Part shown: in pieces, positions 24,758-33,851 of the stretch
How positions within the stretch are numbered: the first letter of the stretch is position 1
How the letters are laid out: each line of letters opens with the position of its first letter
Assembly: GCF_000682755.1 (NCBI RefSeq)
Contig: NZ_AWFF01000087.1
Coordinates: forward strand, 1-64,000
Length of the DNA stretch: 64,000 nt
Origin: Hyphomonas beringensis
GTDB lineage: Bacteria > Pseudomonadota > Alphaproteobacteria > Caulobacterales > Hyphomonadaceae
Reading direction: 5' to 3'
Translations under genes and position numbers: made by a program
The notes under the pieces: model-generated
Databases searched by the model: none
Seen by the model: the letters and a program-made list of their open reading frames with translations, nothing else
What the model was told of the DNA's origin: nothing

Positions 24758-25948
24758 CTATTTGCGGGTCGCTGTGCCGGTCACGGTGACGGTGATGTCC
24801 TGGCCAACCCAGCTGCCGGAAGGATCCGAGGACTGGCCGAGGTCCAGTGCCTTGCGGTTCAGCACGGCAGAGCCATCCAGCGTGGCGGTGTCTCCGTCGA
24901 TCTGCAGGGTGAAATTCAGCGGCACGGTCTGCGTGATGGATTTGATGCTGATTTCGGCGTCCGCGACATAGCCCTCGGCGGTTTCGCGGAAATTGGTCAG
25001 ACGGATATTGGCGTCCGGATGCGCATTCGTGTCGAACCATTCGGCGCCCTTAAGACTGTCATTATAGAGCTTCTTGCCGGCATCTGCCGATGCGGTGCGG
25101 ACGGTGACACGCACATCTGACTTGGCGAGATCATCCGGATAGAAGGCGACATCGGCGGACCAGTCATCAAAGGTGCCGGTGAATTCCTTCTTGTCGTAAA
25201 TGCCGGTGAAGCGGATTTCGGAAGTGTCGTAATTGACGTCCCAGTTTGACTGGATGCCTGTTTCAGCGGCGGCCGGCTCAGGGCTTTGCGCGGCGGACCC
25301 GCCAGAACCCATCAGCGGGATGGCTGCGATCAGGCCGAACAGAATAATGGCCGTGCCGAAGGCGACGGGATAGCCACGCGCGGCGCGCTGGGGGCCGTCC
25401 GTCTTGCCGAACAGGCCGGGGATCATGCGTTTGACGACGCCTTTTTCGGCGCCGATTTCATGCTTCACAGCGCCCGCGACGTGCAGGGCCAGAAGTACGA
25501 TCAACACCCATGCGCCTTTCGAGTGGATGTTCTCGATAATCACATGGGCGATGTCGGAATGTAGAAAGCCGGGGACAGGCAGGTGCGGCCAGCTGATCGT
25601 GCCATAGAGCACGGTCGGCACCTTGAACTTCGAGGTCGACACCAGGAGCCAGCCTGCCAGCGGCAGGATCACCATCAGACAATAGAAGGCCATATGCACA
25701 AGATGCGAGGCGAGCTTTTCACGGGCTGGCATGTCATCTGGCAGGGGAGGCGGCGGATTGCGCCATCTCCACAGGATGCGCACGACTGTCAGGAACAGGA
25801 TCGTGATGCCGATGGATTTGTGCAACTGAAAGCGCACTTCATTGTCATCCATGTTCCAGCCAAGCCAGATCATGAACAAAAGAAGTGCCGCCATCACCCA
25901 GTGAAGGATGATGGCGACGATGGTGTATCTTGAAGATTCTGCCTGCAT
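24758..25948 (-). CDS. Cytochrome b561 fused to a YceI domain
   Basis: A 396-residue fusion. The N-terminal ~180 residues are a four-helix prokaryotic cytochrome b561, with haem-ligand histidines in AIILHWVMAALLL, QLHKSIGI, LVHMAFYCLM and LLALHVAGAVKHE. A helix (AIILFGLIAAIPLMG) then leads to a YceI lipocalin-like domain (about 230-396: EIRFTGIYDKKEFTGTF, EWFDTNAHPDANI, VPLNFTLQIDG). YceI domains bind polyprenyl lipids in the periplasm, so this protein may bring an isoprenoid or quinone to a b-type haem; that is inference. It is 16 bp downstream of a free-standing YceI gene. Confidence 0.88.
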   Translation of the reverse strand: MQAESSRYTIVAIILHWVMAALLLFMIWLGWNMDDNEVRFQLHKSIGITILFLTVVRILWRWRNPPPPLPDDMPAREKLASHLVHMAFYCLMVILPLAGWLLVSTSKFKVPTVLYGTISWPHLPVPGFLHSDIAHVIIENIHSKGAWVLIVLLALHVAGAVKHEIGAEKGVVKRMIPGLFGKTDGPQRAARGYPVAFGTAIILFGLIAAIPLMGSGGSAAQSPEPAAAETGIQSNWDVNYDTSEIRFTGIYDKKEFTGTFDDWSADVAFYPDDLAKSDVRVTVRTASADAGKKLYNDSLKGAEWFDTNAHPDANIRLTNFRETAEGYVADAEISIKSITQTVPLNFTLQIDGDTATLDGSAVLNRKALDLGQSSDPSGSWVGQDITVTVTGTATRK

Positions 25949-25964
25949 GGCGAGTCAGATAACC

Positions 25965-26702
25965 TTATTCGGAGGCTGCGTCAGCAAGTTCGAATTCGGT
26001 TTCGATCACGATTTCAACTTCATCACCCAGATTCGGGACCATGATGTCGAGGCCATAATCCGAGCGCTTCAGCGTTCCGGTGGCAGAAAAGCCGATTTTC
26101 GGTTTCTCTGGAGCCCATGGGAAGGTCGCCGTGCCATTATAGGTGACGTCCAGCGTTACCGGCTTTGTAACGCCCCGGAAGGTCAGGTCGCCGGTGACGG
26201 TGCCAGTGTTCGGGCCGGTGGTTGTCACTTCGGTGGATTTGAATGTGATTGTCGGGAATTCGCCGGAATTGAAATAGTCTCCGCTCTCGCTGATTTCCTG
26301 ATCGAACGTGTCGTACGGGGAATCCGGGTGGCCTGCCTTGAAGTCTGCCGGATAGTCGGTTTCGACAGAGGTCGGGTCGATGGTCACGTCGAGAGAGGTG
26401 GCGGAGGCATCATCGGGGTTAAAGACCAGCGTGCCGTCGACCGAGTTGAGACGGGCGGTATAGTTGGACAGGCCGAAATGGTTCACTTTCCAGATCAGGG
26501 AGGTGTGCGTCGGGTCCATGGTGTAGGTGCCGGCCGGGCCCATTTCCGGGGCTTCAGCAGCTTCGGCTTGTTCTGCCGGGGCAGCTGTCGGTTCAGCGGT
26601 TGTGGTCGCCGGGGCTTCCTGGGATTGCGCCGGGGCAGTCGTTTCGGAAGCACCGCAGGCCGCAAGGGCCAATACAGATGCGGAAAGCAGAATATTACGC
26701 AT
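25965..26702 (-). CDS. YceI-family lipoprotein
   Basis: A 245-residue exported protein. It begins with a lipoprotein signal (LLSASVLALAACG), then an Ala/Thr/Pro/Glu-rich tether of about 45 residues, then one YceI domain: YTMDPTHTSLIWKVNHFGLS, STEVTTTGPNTGTVTGDLTF (two separate strands), and a C-terminal segment ending in EIVIETEFEL. The fold is an extended lipocalin that binds long isoprenoids in known relatives. It is the first gene of a minus-strand run that continues with the b561-YceI fusion. The neighbouring upstream gene is divergent with about 125 bp between. Confidence 0.88.
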   Translation of the reverse strand: MRNILLSASVLALAACGASETTAPAQSQEAPATTTAEPTAAPAEQAEAAEAPEMGPAGTYTMDPTHTSLIWKVNHFGLSNYTARLNSVDGTLVFNPDDASATSLDVTIDPTSVETDYPADFKAGHPDSPYDTFDQEISESGDYFNSGEFPTITFKSTEVTTTGPNTGTVTGDLTFRGVTKPVTLDVTYNGTATFPWAPEKPKIGFSATGTLKRSDYGLDIMVPNLGDEVEIVIETEFELADAASE

Positions 26703-26827
26703 TTAAAATCATCTCCTGAGTGTGTGGTATTGTGTCTGGGGGTGATTATAGGGCGCAGTTGGCGACATGCCAGTGGCGCGCTAAGGGCTAAGTTGGATAT
26801 GACTTATGTGGATTCTGGGAGAAATAG

Positions 26828-28597
26828 ATGGCCTATAATGCCCCGCTTGATGATATGGCGTTTGCGCTTCAGTCCGTTGCCGGGTTGCCAAAGCTGCAGG
26901 GACTTGAGGCTTTCGAGAATTACGATCCGGACCTGATCACCCCGATTCTGGATGAGGCGAACAAGCTGGCGCGGGATGTTCTGGCGCCGCTGAACCAGTC
27001 CGGCGATGCGCATGGTGCGGTGCTGACAGATGACGGCGTGACGGCCGCCCCCGGCTTTGCCGAAGCCTATGCCCAGTTCCGCGATGGTGGCTGGATGGGG
27101 CTTTCCGCGCCTGAGGAATGGGGTGGGCAGGGCCTGCCGAAAGCCCTGGCGCTGGCCGTGATGGAGATGTTCCATTCCGCCAACATGGCGTTCGGCCTGT
27201 GCCCGATGCTGAGCTTTGGTGCGATTGAAGCGCTGCTGGCGCATGGCACGGACGATCAGAAGCAGACCTATCTGCCCAATCTGGTTTCCGGCACCTGGAC
27301 CGGCACGATGAATCTGACCGAGCCGCAGGCGGGTTCCGATGTCGGCGCGTTGAAGACAAAGGCCGTGCCGAAGGAAGACGGCAGCTATGCCATCAGCGGC
27401 CAGAAGATCTACATCACCTGGGGCGACCATGACGTTGCCGACAACATCATTCACCTCGTCCTGGCGCGCCTGCCGGATGCGCCTGCGGGCTCTCGCGGTG
27501 TGTCTCTGTTCCTGGTGCCGAAATTCCTGGTGAAGGAAGATGGCAGCCTGGGCGAGCGCAATGGCGTGAAATGCATCGGCCTAGAGAAGAAGATGGGCAT
27601 TCATGCCTCCCCGACCTGTGTGATGGAATATGAAGACGCGACAGGTTGGCTGATCGGGCAGGAGAACAAGGGCCTCGCCTGCATGTTCACGATGATGAAC
27701 TCGGCCCGCCTGAATGTTGGCCTGGAAGGCGTTGCTGTGGGCGAAGCGGCCTATCAGGCCGCGTTCGACTATGCGCAGGAGCGCAAGCAGGGCAAGGCCT
27801 CTGGCGTTGATGGTCCGGCGCCGATCCTGCACCACGCCGATGTGCGCCGTACCCTGACGACCATGCGCGCCCGCGTCGCAGCGGCCCGGGCGATCTGCTA
27901 TGCCTGCGGCGTGGCGGCGGACCTTGCCGAAGCGGCGCCGGATGAGAGCACCCGCGCCTCTGCCAAGCTGCGCGAAGACCTGCTGACGCCGATTGCCAAG
28001 GCTTGGTCCACGGATATGGGCGTCGATGTGGCGAGCCTGGGCGTGCAGATCCATGGCGGCATGGGCTTCATGAACGAGACACTGGCGGCGCAGCTTTACC
28101 GCGATGCGCGGATTGCCCCGATCTATGAAGGCACGAACGGCATTCAGGCGATTGACCTGGTGGGCCGCAAACTGTCGGGCACGAATGGCGAGTCCATGCG
28201 TGTGATGCTGGGCGAGGTTGAGGCCACGGCAGCGAGTGCGCGGGCAACAAATGATCCGCAGCTGGTGCAGATTGCTGACCGGTTGAGAGAGGGCGCCGAA
28301 GCGCTTCGTCAGGCTACGGACTGGATGCTGGAAGCCATGAAGGAACGCGACCAGGACAAGGCGCTGGCCGGTGCGACGGCCTATCTGTCGCTGGCCGGGG
28401 ATGTCATCGGCGGTCACTTCCTGACGCAGGCGGCGGTGTCCGCGCGCGGCGAAGAAGGCGGCTTCCGTGCACGTCAGCTGGCGCTGGCAGGCTTCTTTGC
28501 AGAGACCGTACTGGCGACCGCGCCGGGCCGCGTCTCCGGCATCACGCAAGGCGGCGACAGCTTCCTGGAGAACAGTGAAGCGCTGTTCGGGGTTTGA
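26828..28597 (+). CDS. Acyl-CoA dehydrogenase, long form
   Basis: A 589-residue acyl-CoA dehydrogenase of the long, C-terminally extended type. Markers are TMNLTEPQAGSDVGALKTKA, KKMGIHASPTCVMEYEDATG, IHGGMGFMNETLAAQLYRDA and the catalytic region PIYEGTNGIQAIDLVGRKL. The additional ~130 C-terminal residues are the domain also seen in DmdC, the 3-methylmercaptopropionyl-CoA dehydrogenase of DMSP breakdown, and in fatty acyl-CoA dehydrogenases. No other DMSP gene is nearby, so the substrate remains open. The start at 26828 follows GGGAGAAATAG. It probably has its own promoter. Confidence 0.9.
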   Translation: MAYNAPLDDMAFALQSVAGLPKLQGLEAFENYDPDLITPILDEANKLARDVLAPLNQSGDAHGAVLTDDGVTAAPGFAEAYAQFRDGGWMGLSAPEEWGGQGLPKALALAVMEMFHSANMAFGLCPMLSFGAIEALLAHGTDDQKQTYLPNLVSGTWTGTMNLTEPQAGSDVGALKTKAVPKEDGSYAISGQKIYITWGDHDVADNIIHLVLARLPDAPAGSRGVSLFLVPKFLVKEDGSLGERNGVKCIGLEKKMGIHASPTCVMEYEDATGWLIGQENKGLACMFTMMNSARLNVGLEGVAVGEAAYQAAFDYAQERKQGKASGVDGPAPILHHADVRRTLTTMRARVAAARAICYACGVAADLAEAAPDESTRASAKLREDLLTPIAKAWSTDMGVDVASLGVQIHGGMGFMNETLAAQLYRDARIAPIYEGTNGIQAIDLVGRKLSGTNGESMRVMLGEVEATAASARATNDPQLVQIADRLREGAEALRQATDWMLEAMKERDQDKALAGATAYLSLAGDVIGGHFLTQAAVSARGEEGGFRARQLALAGFFAETVLATAPGRVSGITQGGDSFLENSEALFGV

Positions 28598-28694
28598 TGG
28601 AGGTCAACTGCTGACCGGCCAGACTGAATTTTCTGTAGCGTTCATTCGTACGCTCTGGACTGATCCGATGGCCGGGATGCCGCGTAGAAGAGGC

Positions 28695-29234
28695 ATGAAA
28701 AAGCAACTTCCCGCCTTCGCCGCCCTCGCCCTCATCACGGCCTGCGCCACACGGCCGCCTGTGCCGGATGATGCCGGGGGCAAGACCTTCGTCATCGAAC
28801 GGGACCTTGCCGGCGCCCATGTGGCGCGCGGCGAGTTCAACTCGATCACCGGCGTGCAGCGCCCCTTCACCGCGCAGCTGAATGGCACCTGGGACGGCGA
28901 GACGTTCACACTGGTCGAGGATTTCGCCTATGATGATGGCGAGACGGACACGAAGACCTGGAAGCTGAAACGTGTCGCGCCGGGCGAATATACTGGCACC
29001 CGCGAAGACGTTGTCGGCACGGCGCGTGGCTATCAGGACGGGCGTGCCTTCCGTCTGGAATATGACGTTCGGCTGCCATCGGAAAATGGCAAGGGCCGCA
29101 AGGTTGGCTTCCGGGATGTGCTGGTCAATGATGGCGGCGGAAACGTGCTGAACACGGCGACCGTCGGCTGGTTCGGCTTCCGCGTCGGGTCCGTCTCGCT
29201 GATCATGGAACCGGCGCAGGAAGAAGCGGAATAG
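28695..29234 (+). CDS. DUF3833 lipoprotein
   Basis: A 179-residue exported lipoprotein. MKKQLPAFAALALITACA is the signal with its lipobox. The mature domain is beta-rich and has the DUF3833 pattern: VARGEFNSITGVQRPFTAQL, VEDFAYDDGETDTKTWKL and EDVVGTARGYQDGRAFRLEY (each shortened here). A role in outer-membrane or envelope lipids has been guessed for relatives but is not shown. The ATG at 28695 follows AAGAGG. It is 97 bp downstream of the acyl-CoA dehydrogenase and ends before a good terminator. Confidence 0.8.
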   Translation: MKKQLPAFAALALITACATRPPVPDDAGGKTFVIERDLAGAHVARGEFNSITGVQRPFTAQLNGTWDGETFTLVEDFAYDDGETDTKTWKLKRVAPGEYTGTREDVVGTARGYQDGRAFRLEYDVRLPSENGKGRKVGFRDVLVNDGGGNVLNTATVGWFGFRVGSVSLIMEPAQEEAE

Positions 29235-29274
29235 GCCTCCAGCTACAGCAACTGGCCAGACCCGCGAGAAAAAC

Positions 29275-29299
29275 GCCGTCCCGATGGGACGCGGCTTTT
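29275..29299 (+). terminator. Intrinsic terminator after the DUF3833 gene
   Basis: GCCG-TCCC pairs with GGGA-CGGC around a GAT loop, with a two-base bulge (CG) on the right arm, followed by TTTT. It lies 40 bases after the stop of the DUF3833 gene. Confidence 0.6.
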
Positions 29300-29404
29300 C
29301 CTGACTTTATCGTCCGGTGAACAGTCGAAACACTCATCCATATGTTGCGACCGCAGGGCCGCACCGATATGACGGAGCCAATTGTGCAGGAGGCGCGCAC
29401 GGCC

Positions 29405-30469
29405 ATGAGCTGGACCAAGACATATACCGGCGCGGAAGCTCTGCGGATCAACAAATGGCTGGCCGAAGAGGGCGTCTGCTCTCGGCGTGAGGCCGACGCG
29501 CTGATCCTGAAGGGCCTGGTGAAGGTTGACGACGAGACGGCTGTGGCGGGTCAGAAGATCATGGCCGGGCAGACGCTGACCATGGCGGGCAAGGCCGGGC
29601 GGCAGCTGGACAACCAGATCTCCCTGATCTTTCACAAGCCTGTGGGCATCGTTTCCGGCACGCCAGAAGAGGGCGAAATTCCCGCCGTGCGCCTGATCAC
29701 GCGCGACAGCCTGTCCGGCAAGGCGCGCGCCATTCCAGGACGCTACAACAAGCTGGCGCCGCTGGGCCGTCTCGACAAGGATTCGCGCGGCCTGCTGATC
29801 ATGTCTGAGGACGGCGTGCTGGCGAAGGCGGTGATCGGGCCGGAGAGCGAGCTGGACAAGGAATATATCGTCAAGGTGAGGGGCGATGTGACGCCCGAGA
29901 AGCTGGCGAAACTGCGCCACGGGCTGGAGCTGGATGGCCGTCAGCTGAAGCCTGCCATCGTGGAGCAGCTGAAGGCCCAGGAACTGAAATTTGTGTTGCG
30001 GGAAGGGCGTAATCGCCAGATCCGCCGCATGTGTCAGCTGGTGGATTTGCGCGTGGTGGATCTGATGCGCACGCGTATCGGGCCGCTGGAACTGGCCGGC
30101 CTGCCGGAGGGCAAATGGCGCCCGATTGGCGGGCGCGAACGCGCGGCCTTGCTGAAGGCTGAAGCCCCGCGCGAGCGAAAGCCGCGTCCGGAGGGAGACC
30201 GATCTGATCGGGACCGGCCAGATCGGGAGCGGCCTGCACGCGCCGAACGACGCGATGGGCCACCCAGAGGCGACCGCCCGACACGCGGTGACCGTCAAGG
30301 CGGGCCGCGTACCGGCAAGCCTGGGGGCAAGCCAGGCGGCAAGTTTGGTGGCAAGCCGGAACGTTCAGAGCGTTCAGACGGCAAGCCTGACAACACGGTC
30401 TCACCGATGAAGGGCGAGAAGTTCAAACGCACCAAGCTGGGCCCGCGCAAGCGGACGCCGATCAAATGA
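29405..30469 (+). CDS. RluF-like rRNA pseudouridine synthase with long charged tail
   Basis: About 354 residues from the ATG at 29405; in-frame starts at 29369 and 29342 are also possible. An S4 RNA-binding domain (ALRINKWLAEEGVCSRREAD) precedes an RsuA-type catalytic domain with the active-site aspartate in LGRLDKDSRGLL and REGRNRQIRRMCQLV. The spacing and RLDKDS motif are those of RluF, which modifies a uridine in 23S rRNA domain V. The last ~95 residues are almost only Arg, Gly, Pro, Asp, Lys and Glu, with several GDRP/DRPDR and GGKPGGK-like repeats, and would be disordered and RNA-binding. Its stop overlaps the gluconokinase start (ATGA). Confidence 0.88.
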   Translation: MSWTKTYTGAEALRINKWLAEEGVCSRREADALILKGLVKVDDETAVAGQKIMAGQTLTMAGKAGRQLDNQISLIFHKPVGIVSGTPEEGEIPAVRLITRDSLSGKARAIPGRYNKLAPLGRLDKDSRGLLIMSEDGVLAKAVIGPESELDKEYIVKVRGDVTPEKLAKLRHGLELDGRQLKPAIVEQLKAQELKFVLREGRNRQIRRMCQLVDLRVVDLMRTRIGPLELAGLPEGKWRPIGGRERAALLKAEAPRERKPRPEGDRSDRDRPDRERPARAERRDGPPRGDRPTRGDRQGGPRTGKPGGKPGGKFGGKPERSERSDGKPDNTVSPMKGEKFKRTKLGPRKRTPIK

Positions 30470-30960
30470 AAGAGCTGATCGTCATCATGGGCGTTGCTGG
30501 CAGCGGGAAGACCTCTATTGCGTCTGCGTTGGCAGGACAGACCTGGTGGCCTTTCATGGAAGCGGATGAGCATCACTCCGCCGCCAACAAGACAAAGATG
30601 GCCGCTGGCACACCGCTGACCGATGAGGACCGGGCGAGTTGGGTCGACAGTATGTGCAAGGTATCGGCGGCCATGCCGGAGCCCCGGATCGTGCTGGCCT
30701 GCTCTGCGCTGACGCCCTTTGTGCAGGCGGGGCTAAGAGAGGGCAGTGGTCGGCGGTGCCGGTTCGTGATGCTGGATGTTCCGAAAGCGGAACTCGCCCG
30801 GCGGATTGCGGCGCGGGCCGATCATTTCATGCCGGTCAGTCTGCTCGATAGCCAGTTGGAGGCGCTGACCGTGCCGGAGGATGCCCTGCGCATTGCAGCT
30901 GACAGAGAGCTGGAAGACATTGTCGCGGATATCCAGGCCGCTTTGGACGCACAGGCCTGA
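30466..30960 (+). CDS. gntK: Gluconokinase (GntK family)
   Basis: A 164-residue kinase that phosphorylates D-gluconate to 6-phosphogluconate. The Walker A motif GVAGSGKT is at residues 9-16. FMEADEHHSAANKTKMAAG is the substrate loop typical of the family, and VLACSALTPFVQAGLRE, with MLDVPKAELARRIAAR, are further landmarks. The length is normal for the thermoresistant type. The start overlaps the pseudouridine synthase stop by ATGA, so translation is probably coupled, even though the two functions are not obviously related. Confidence 0.92.
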   Translation: MKELIVIMGVAGSGKTSIASALAGQTWWPFMEADEHHSAANKTKMAAGTPLTDEDRASWVDSMCKVSAAMPEPRIVLACSALTPFVQAGLREGSGRRCRFVMLDVPKAELARRIAARADHFMPVSLLDSQLEALTVPEDALRIAADRELEDIVADIQAALDAQA

Positions 30961-31008
30961 CCTTGCGGAACGGCTCGACGGCCTTGCGGATGCAAGTATC
31001 ATCCTGAA

Positions 31009-32073
31009 ATGGATGGATTTGAAACTGCCCCGCCGAAGCGGCCCAGGCTGGACTACCCCTTCGGGCGGACCGAGCCGGAAATCGGCAACAGCGTGCAGAT
31101 TGCAGAGCGTGTCGAATGGGTGGCGATGCCACTCAATTTCTCTCTAAAATTCATCAATAACTGGCTGATCGATGATGGTGACGGGTGGACGATTGTCGAC
31201 ACCGGCATTGCCTATGACGAGACGCGCGATGCCTGGCGCAATTTGCTGGCGGATCGTGTGACGCCGGACAAGCCGCTGAAGCGCGTGATCGTTACGCACA
31301 TGCATCCCGATCATGTCGGCACGGCGGGCTGGCTCTGCCACAAATACGGGGCCGAGCTGTGGATGACTCGGCTGGAATACACAACCTGCCGGATGTTGGT
31401 GGCCGATACGGGCCGCGAGGCGCCGGAGGTGGGAATCGATTTCTATCGCCGGGCGGGCTGGTCCGAAGCGCAGCTGGATACCTACAAGAAGCGGTTCGGC
31501 AATTTCGGCCGCGGCGTGACGCGCATCCCCGAATCCTTTTTCCGCCTGTCAGATGGCGACACATTCGAGATGGGCGGCAAAAGCTGGGAAGTGATCACGG
31601 GCAGTGGCCATTCGCCGGAACATGCCTGTCTCTTTTGCGAGGAGCTGAACATCGTCATTTCGGGCGACCAGTTGCTGCCGCGCATTTCTTCCAATGTCTC
31701 TGTCCACCCGACAGAGCCACTTGCCGATCCGCTGGATGACTGGATCGAAAGCTGTGAGAAGCTGAAGCGACGCCTGCCGGAAGACGTGCTGGTGCTGCCT
31801 GCGCACAATGAGCCGTTCCGCGGCGCACATCATAGGCTGCAGCACCTGATCGACGGGCATTATGTGACGCTGGAGCGGCTGAAGGCGAAGCTGGCGCGCG
31901 GGCCGATGAAGGTGACGGATACGTTCACGACCATGTTCGCACGGGCCATCGGGGATGATGTGATCCATATGGCAACGGGCGAGGCCCTGGCCCATCTGAA
32001 CTATCTGATCCATCGCGGCGACGTGACCGTCAGCCGGGGCGAGGACGGCGTGGATCTCTACCATTTGGCCTGA
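31009..32073 (+). CDS. MBL-fold metallohydrolase
   Basis: A 354-residue hydrolase of the metallo-beta-lactamase fold. The metal-ligand motif THMHPDHVGTAGWL is complete, and later ligands stand in TGSGHSPEHACLF, the aspartate in VISGDQLL and the histidine in LPAHNEPF. A C-terminal helical extension (about 260-354, VTLERLKAKLARGP) is the winged-helix-like part often found in this clade. The substrate is unknown; thioester or lactone hydrolysis is possible. It starts 48 bp after gluconokinase on the same strand. Confidence 0.88.
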   Translation: MDGFETAPPKRPRLDYPFGRTEPEIGNSVQIAERVEWVAMPLNFSLKFINNWLIDDGDGWTIVDTGIAYDETRDAWRNLLADRVTPDKPLKRVIVTHMHPDHVGTAGWLCHKYGAELWMTRLEYTTCRMLVADTGREAPEVGIDFYRRAGWSEAQLDTYKKRFGNFGRGVTRIPESFFRLSDGDTFEMGGKSWEVITGSGHSPEHACLFCEELNIVISGDQLLPRISSNVSVHPTEPLADPLDDWIESCEKLKRRLPEDVLVLPAHNEPFRGAHHRLQHLIDGHYVTLERLKAKLARGPMKVTDTFTTMFARAIGDDVIHMATGEALAHLNYLIHRGDVTVSRGEDGVDLYHLA

Positions 32074-32188
32074 CCCGAAGCGGGGCTTTGTAAGGCTTTT
32101 ACAGCATGCGGGCAGTTTACATCTTCGCAATCATGGGCGCTTTCGTCTAAACAAGTGGCACGTTGCTAGGACGAGAGACGAGGTTCCC

Positions 32189-33043
32189 ATGACATCAGAT
32201 GGCAGCACCGCCACGCAGGGCGAGGCGGAAGAAGACCTGTCTTTCGGCAGCAAACTGAAGCGGGAGCTGAGGGAATGGGCGATGACGCTCGCCTTCTTCG
32301 TGCCGGCCTTCATGCTGTTCACGGGCCTGTTCTACGAGCAGCGGGTGATTCCCTCCGAGAGCATGGTGCCGACCCTGCAGGTGACAGATCGGGTTGCGGT
32401 GACCAAGTTTGCTTATGGCTATGACCGCTATTCGCTGCCTTTCTCGCTTGGGCGTTTCATCCCCCTGCCGGCTGGCCGGATCTTTGCCCGCATGCCGAAG
32501 CATGGCGATGTCATCGTGTTTGAACACCCCCATACGGGTCGCGTTATGATCAAGCGCCTGATCGGCCTGCCGGGCGATACGGTGCAGATGATCGGAGAGC
32601 AGCTGTATCTGAATGGCGAACCGGTCGACAGCGAACTGGTGCGCAAGGTGCGCTACACGCCGCATGGCACGAACATTCTGCGCACCGCCTTTGAGTGGCG
32701 CGAGACCATCGGCGACAAGAGCTGGTTCACCTATCGCGGCAACAAGGGCGATTGGGGCGACAATACGGATCTGTTCGTCGTGCCAGACGGCTATGTCTTC
32801 ATGATGGGCGACAATCGCGACAATTCTCTCGATAGCCGCTTCCCCAGTGGGCACTGCCCGGCGGAAAATGGTGTCGTTGATCGGGCCGGATGCCCGCTGC
32901 GTGTGCCTGCAGAAGAGGCATCGATCGGGTTTGTACCGCTGGATCACCTGATCGGACGGGCAGATACGGTGCTGATGAGCTTCTATTCCTGCAAATTGCA
33001 GGATGATGAGAAGTGCGCAAAGCGGGTCTGGAAAGGCCTTTGA
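32189..33043 (+). CDS. lepB: Signal peptidase I
   Basis: A 284-residue inner-membrane protease that removes Sec and Tat signal peptides. An N-terminal membrane helix (AMTLAFFVPAFMLFTGLFY) is followed by the catalytic Ser58 in IPSESMVPTL and the general base Lys122 in VMIKRLIGLPGD. The later conserved segment FMMGDNRDNSLDSR is also present. Between these blocks there is an insertion with YTPHGTN and WFTYRGN, usual for alphaproteobacterial LepB. In many genomes lepB precedes rnc; here a histidine phosphatase gene follows instead. Identification is secure. Confidence 0.96.
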   Translation: MTSDGSTATQGEAEEDLSFGSKLKRELREWAMTLAFFVPAFMLFTGLFYEQRVIPSESMVPTLQVTDRVAVTKFAYGYDRYSLPFSLGRFIPLPAGRIFARMPKHGDVIVFEHPHTGRVMIKRLIGLPGDTVQMIGEQLYLNGEPVDSELVRKVRYTPHGTNILRTAFEWRETIGDKSWFTYRGNKGDWGDNTDLFVVPDGYVFMMGDNRDNSLDSRFPSGHCPAENGVVDRAGCPLRVPAEEASIGFVPLDHLIGRADTVLMSFYSCKLQDDEKCAKRVWKGL

Positions 33044-33170
33044 TTGGCGCTTCAGCCCACAAGCTGGAACATGTCTGAGTTGAAAGGTGCCTTGCCGTGC
33101 CGGGGCAACCCCGTTAGGGCAATTCCTTGAGTTTTACGCGCGGGTCTCCGCAGGAACGAGTATACGATTG

Positions 33171-33773
33171 ATGGCGATGCCAGACCCGACATCGACAGAA
33201 CGGAAACGCGGGCCGATCATTGTATCGCGCCATGGCCGCCCGGCGCTGGACCGGACCGCCGGCCCGCGGCTGAACTGGCGTGAGTATCGTGACTGGTGGG
33301 ACCGGTATGAAGCTGGCGCCCTTGCCGAAGGTCAGGTCGCGCCGGAAGCGCTGAAAAAGGCTGTTGCTGACGCTGATCTGGTATTTGCCTCTGCGCGTCT
33401 GAGAGCGCAGCAGACGGCCGCCCGCGCCGCGCCGCACATGCAGGCGCAATATGATGCAGTTTTCAATGAAGCGCCGCTGCCGCCGCCGCTGCTGCCGGGC
33501 GTGCGCTATCTGCCGAAAACATGGAATATCCTGGCCCGGGCTGCCTGGCTGAATGGCCACGCGCTGGACGGGGAAAGCGTGAAGGCGGCGCGCCAACGGG
33601 CAGCGCAGGCTGCGCAGAAACTGCACGACGCCTCAGAAGATACGAAAGTCTATCTGGCGGCCCATGGCTGGTTTAACCGCATGCTGAGGCCGGAACTGAA
33701 GAAGCTTGGCTGGAAATGCGCCTATGATGGCGGAGACAGCTATTGGAGCTTCCGGGTTTACGAATATCGGTGA
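33171..33773 (+). CDS. Histidine phosphatase superfamily protein
   Basis: A 200-residue protein of the phosphoglycerate mutase-like superfamily. The nucleophile motif IIVSRHGRPALDR is near residue 17, the second catalytic arginine is in FASARLRAQQTA, and the second histidine is in VYLAAHGWFNRML. The length and sparse motifs fit a phosphatase on a small substrate or a phosphoprotein rather than a mutase. I chose the ATG at 33171; a weak purine-rich site (GGAACGAG) lies upstream. The gap from lepB (128 bp) suggests its own promoter. Confidence 0.82.
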   Translation: MAMPDPTSTERKRGPIIVSRHGRPALDRTAGPRLNWREYRDWWDRYEAGALAEGQVAPEALKKAVADADLVFASARLRAQQTAARAAPHMQAQYDAVFNEAPLPPPLLPGVRYLPKTWNILARAAWLNGHALDGESVKAARQRAAQAAQKLHDASEDTKVYLAAHGWFNRMLRPELKKLGWKCAYDGGDSYWSFRVYEYR

Positions 33774-33795
33774 AACCCGCCTTCAAATGGTTGTG

Positions 33796-33813
33796 GAGCC
33801 CAGACCGGGGCTC
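33796..33813 (+). terminator. Possible terminator hairpin before xseB
   Basis: GAGCCC and GGGCTC are perfect six-base arms around six bases, 22 bases after the histidine phosphatase stop. No T-tract follows, so it may instead be an mRNA stabilising hairpin. Confidence 0.35.
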
Positions 33814-33851
33814 TAGTGTCATCTGAAATTCTGACAAGCGAGACATAAGGC

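Noticed and set aside
30180-30420. Repetitive DNA that could suggest a tandem repeat or array
   Set aside because: The repeats are codon-level repeats of the charged protein tail, in frame with the pseudouridine synthase.
33130-33160. Short match to the antisense of a conserved 16S rRNA site (CAATTCCTTGAGTTTTA)
   Set aside because: Only about 17 bases with one missing T; flanks do not match rRNA, and it lies between lepB and the next gene. Likely chance.
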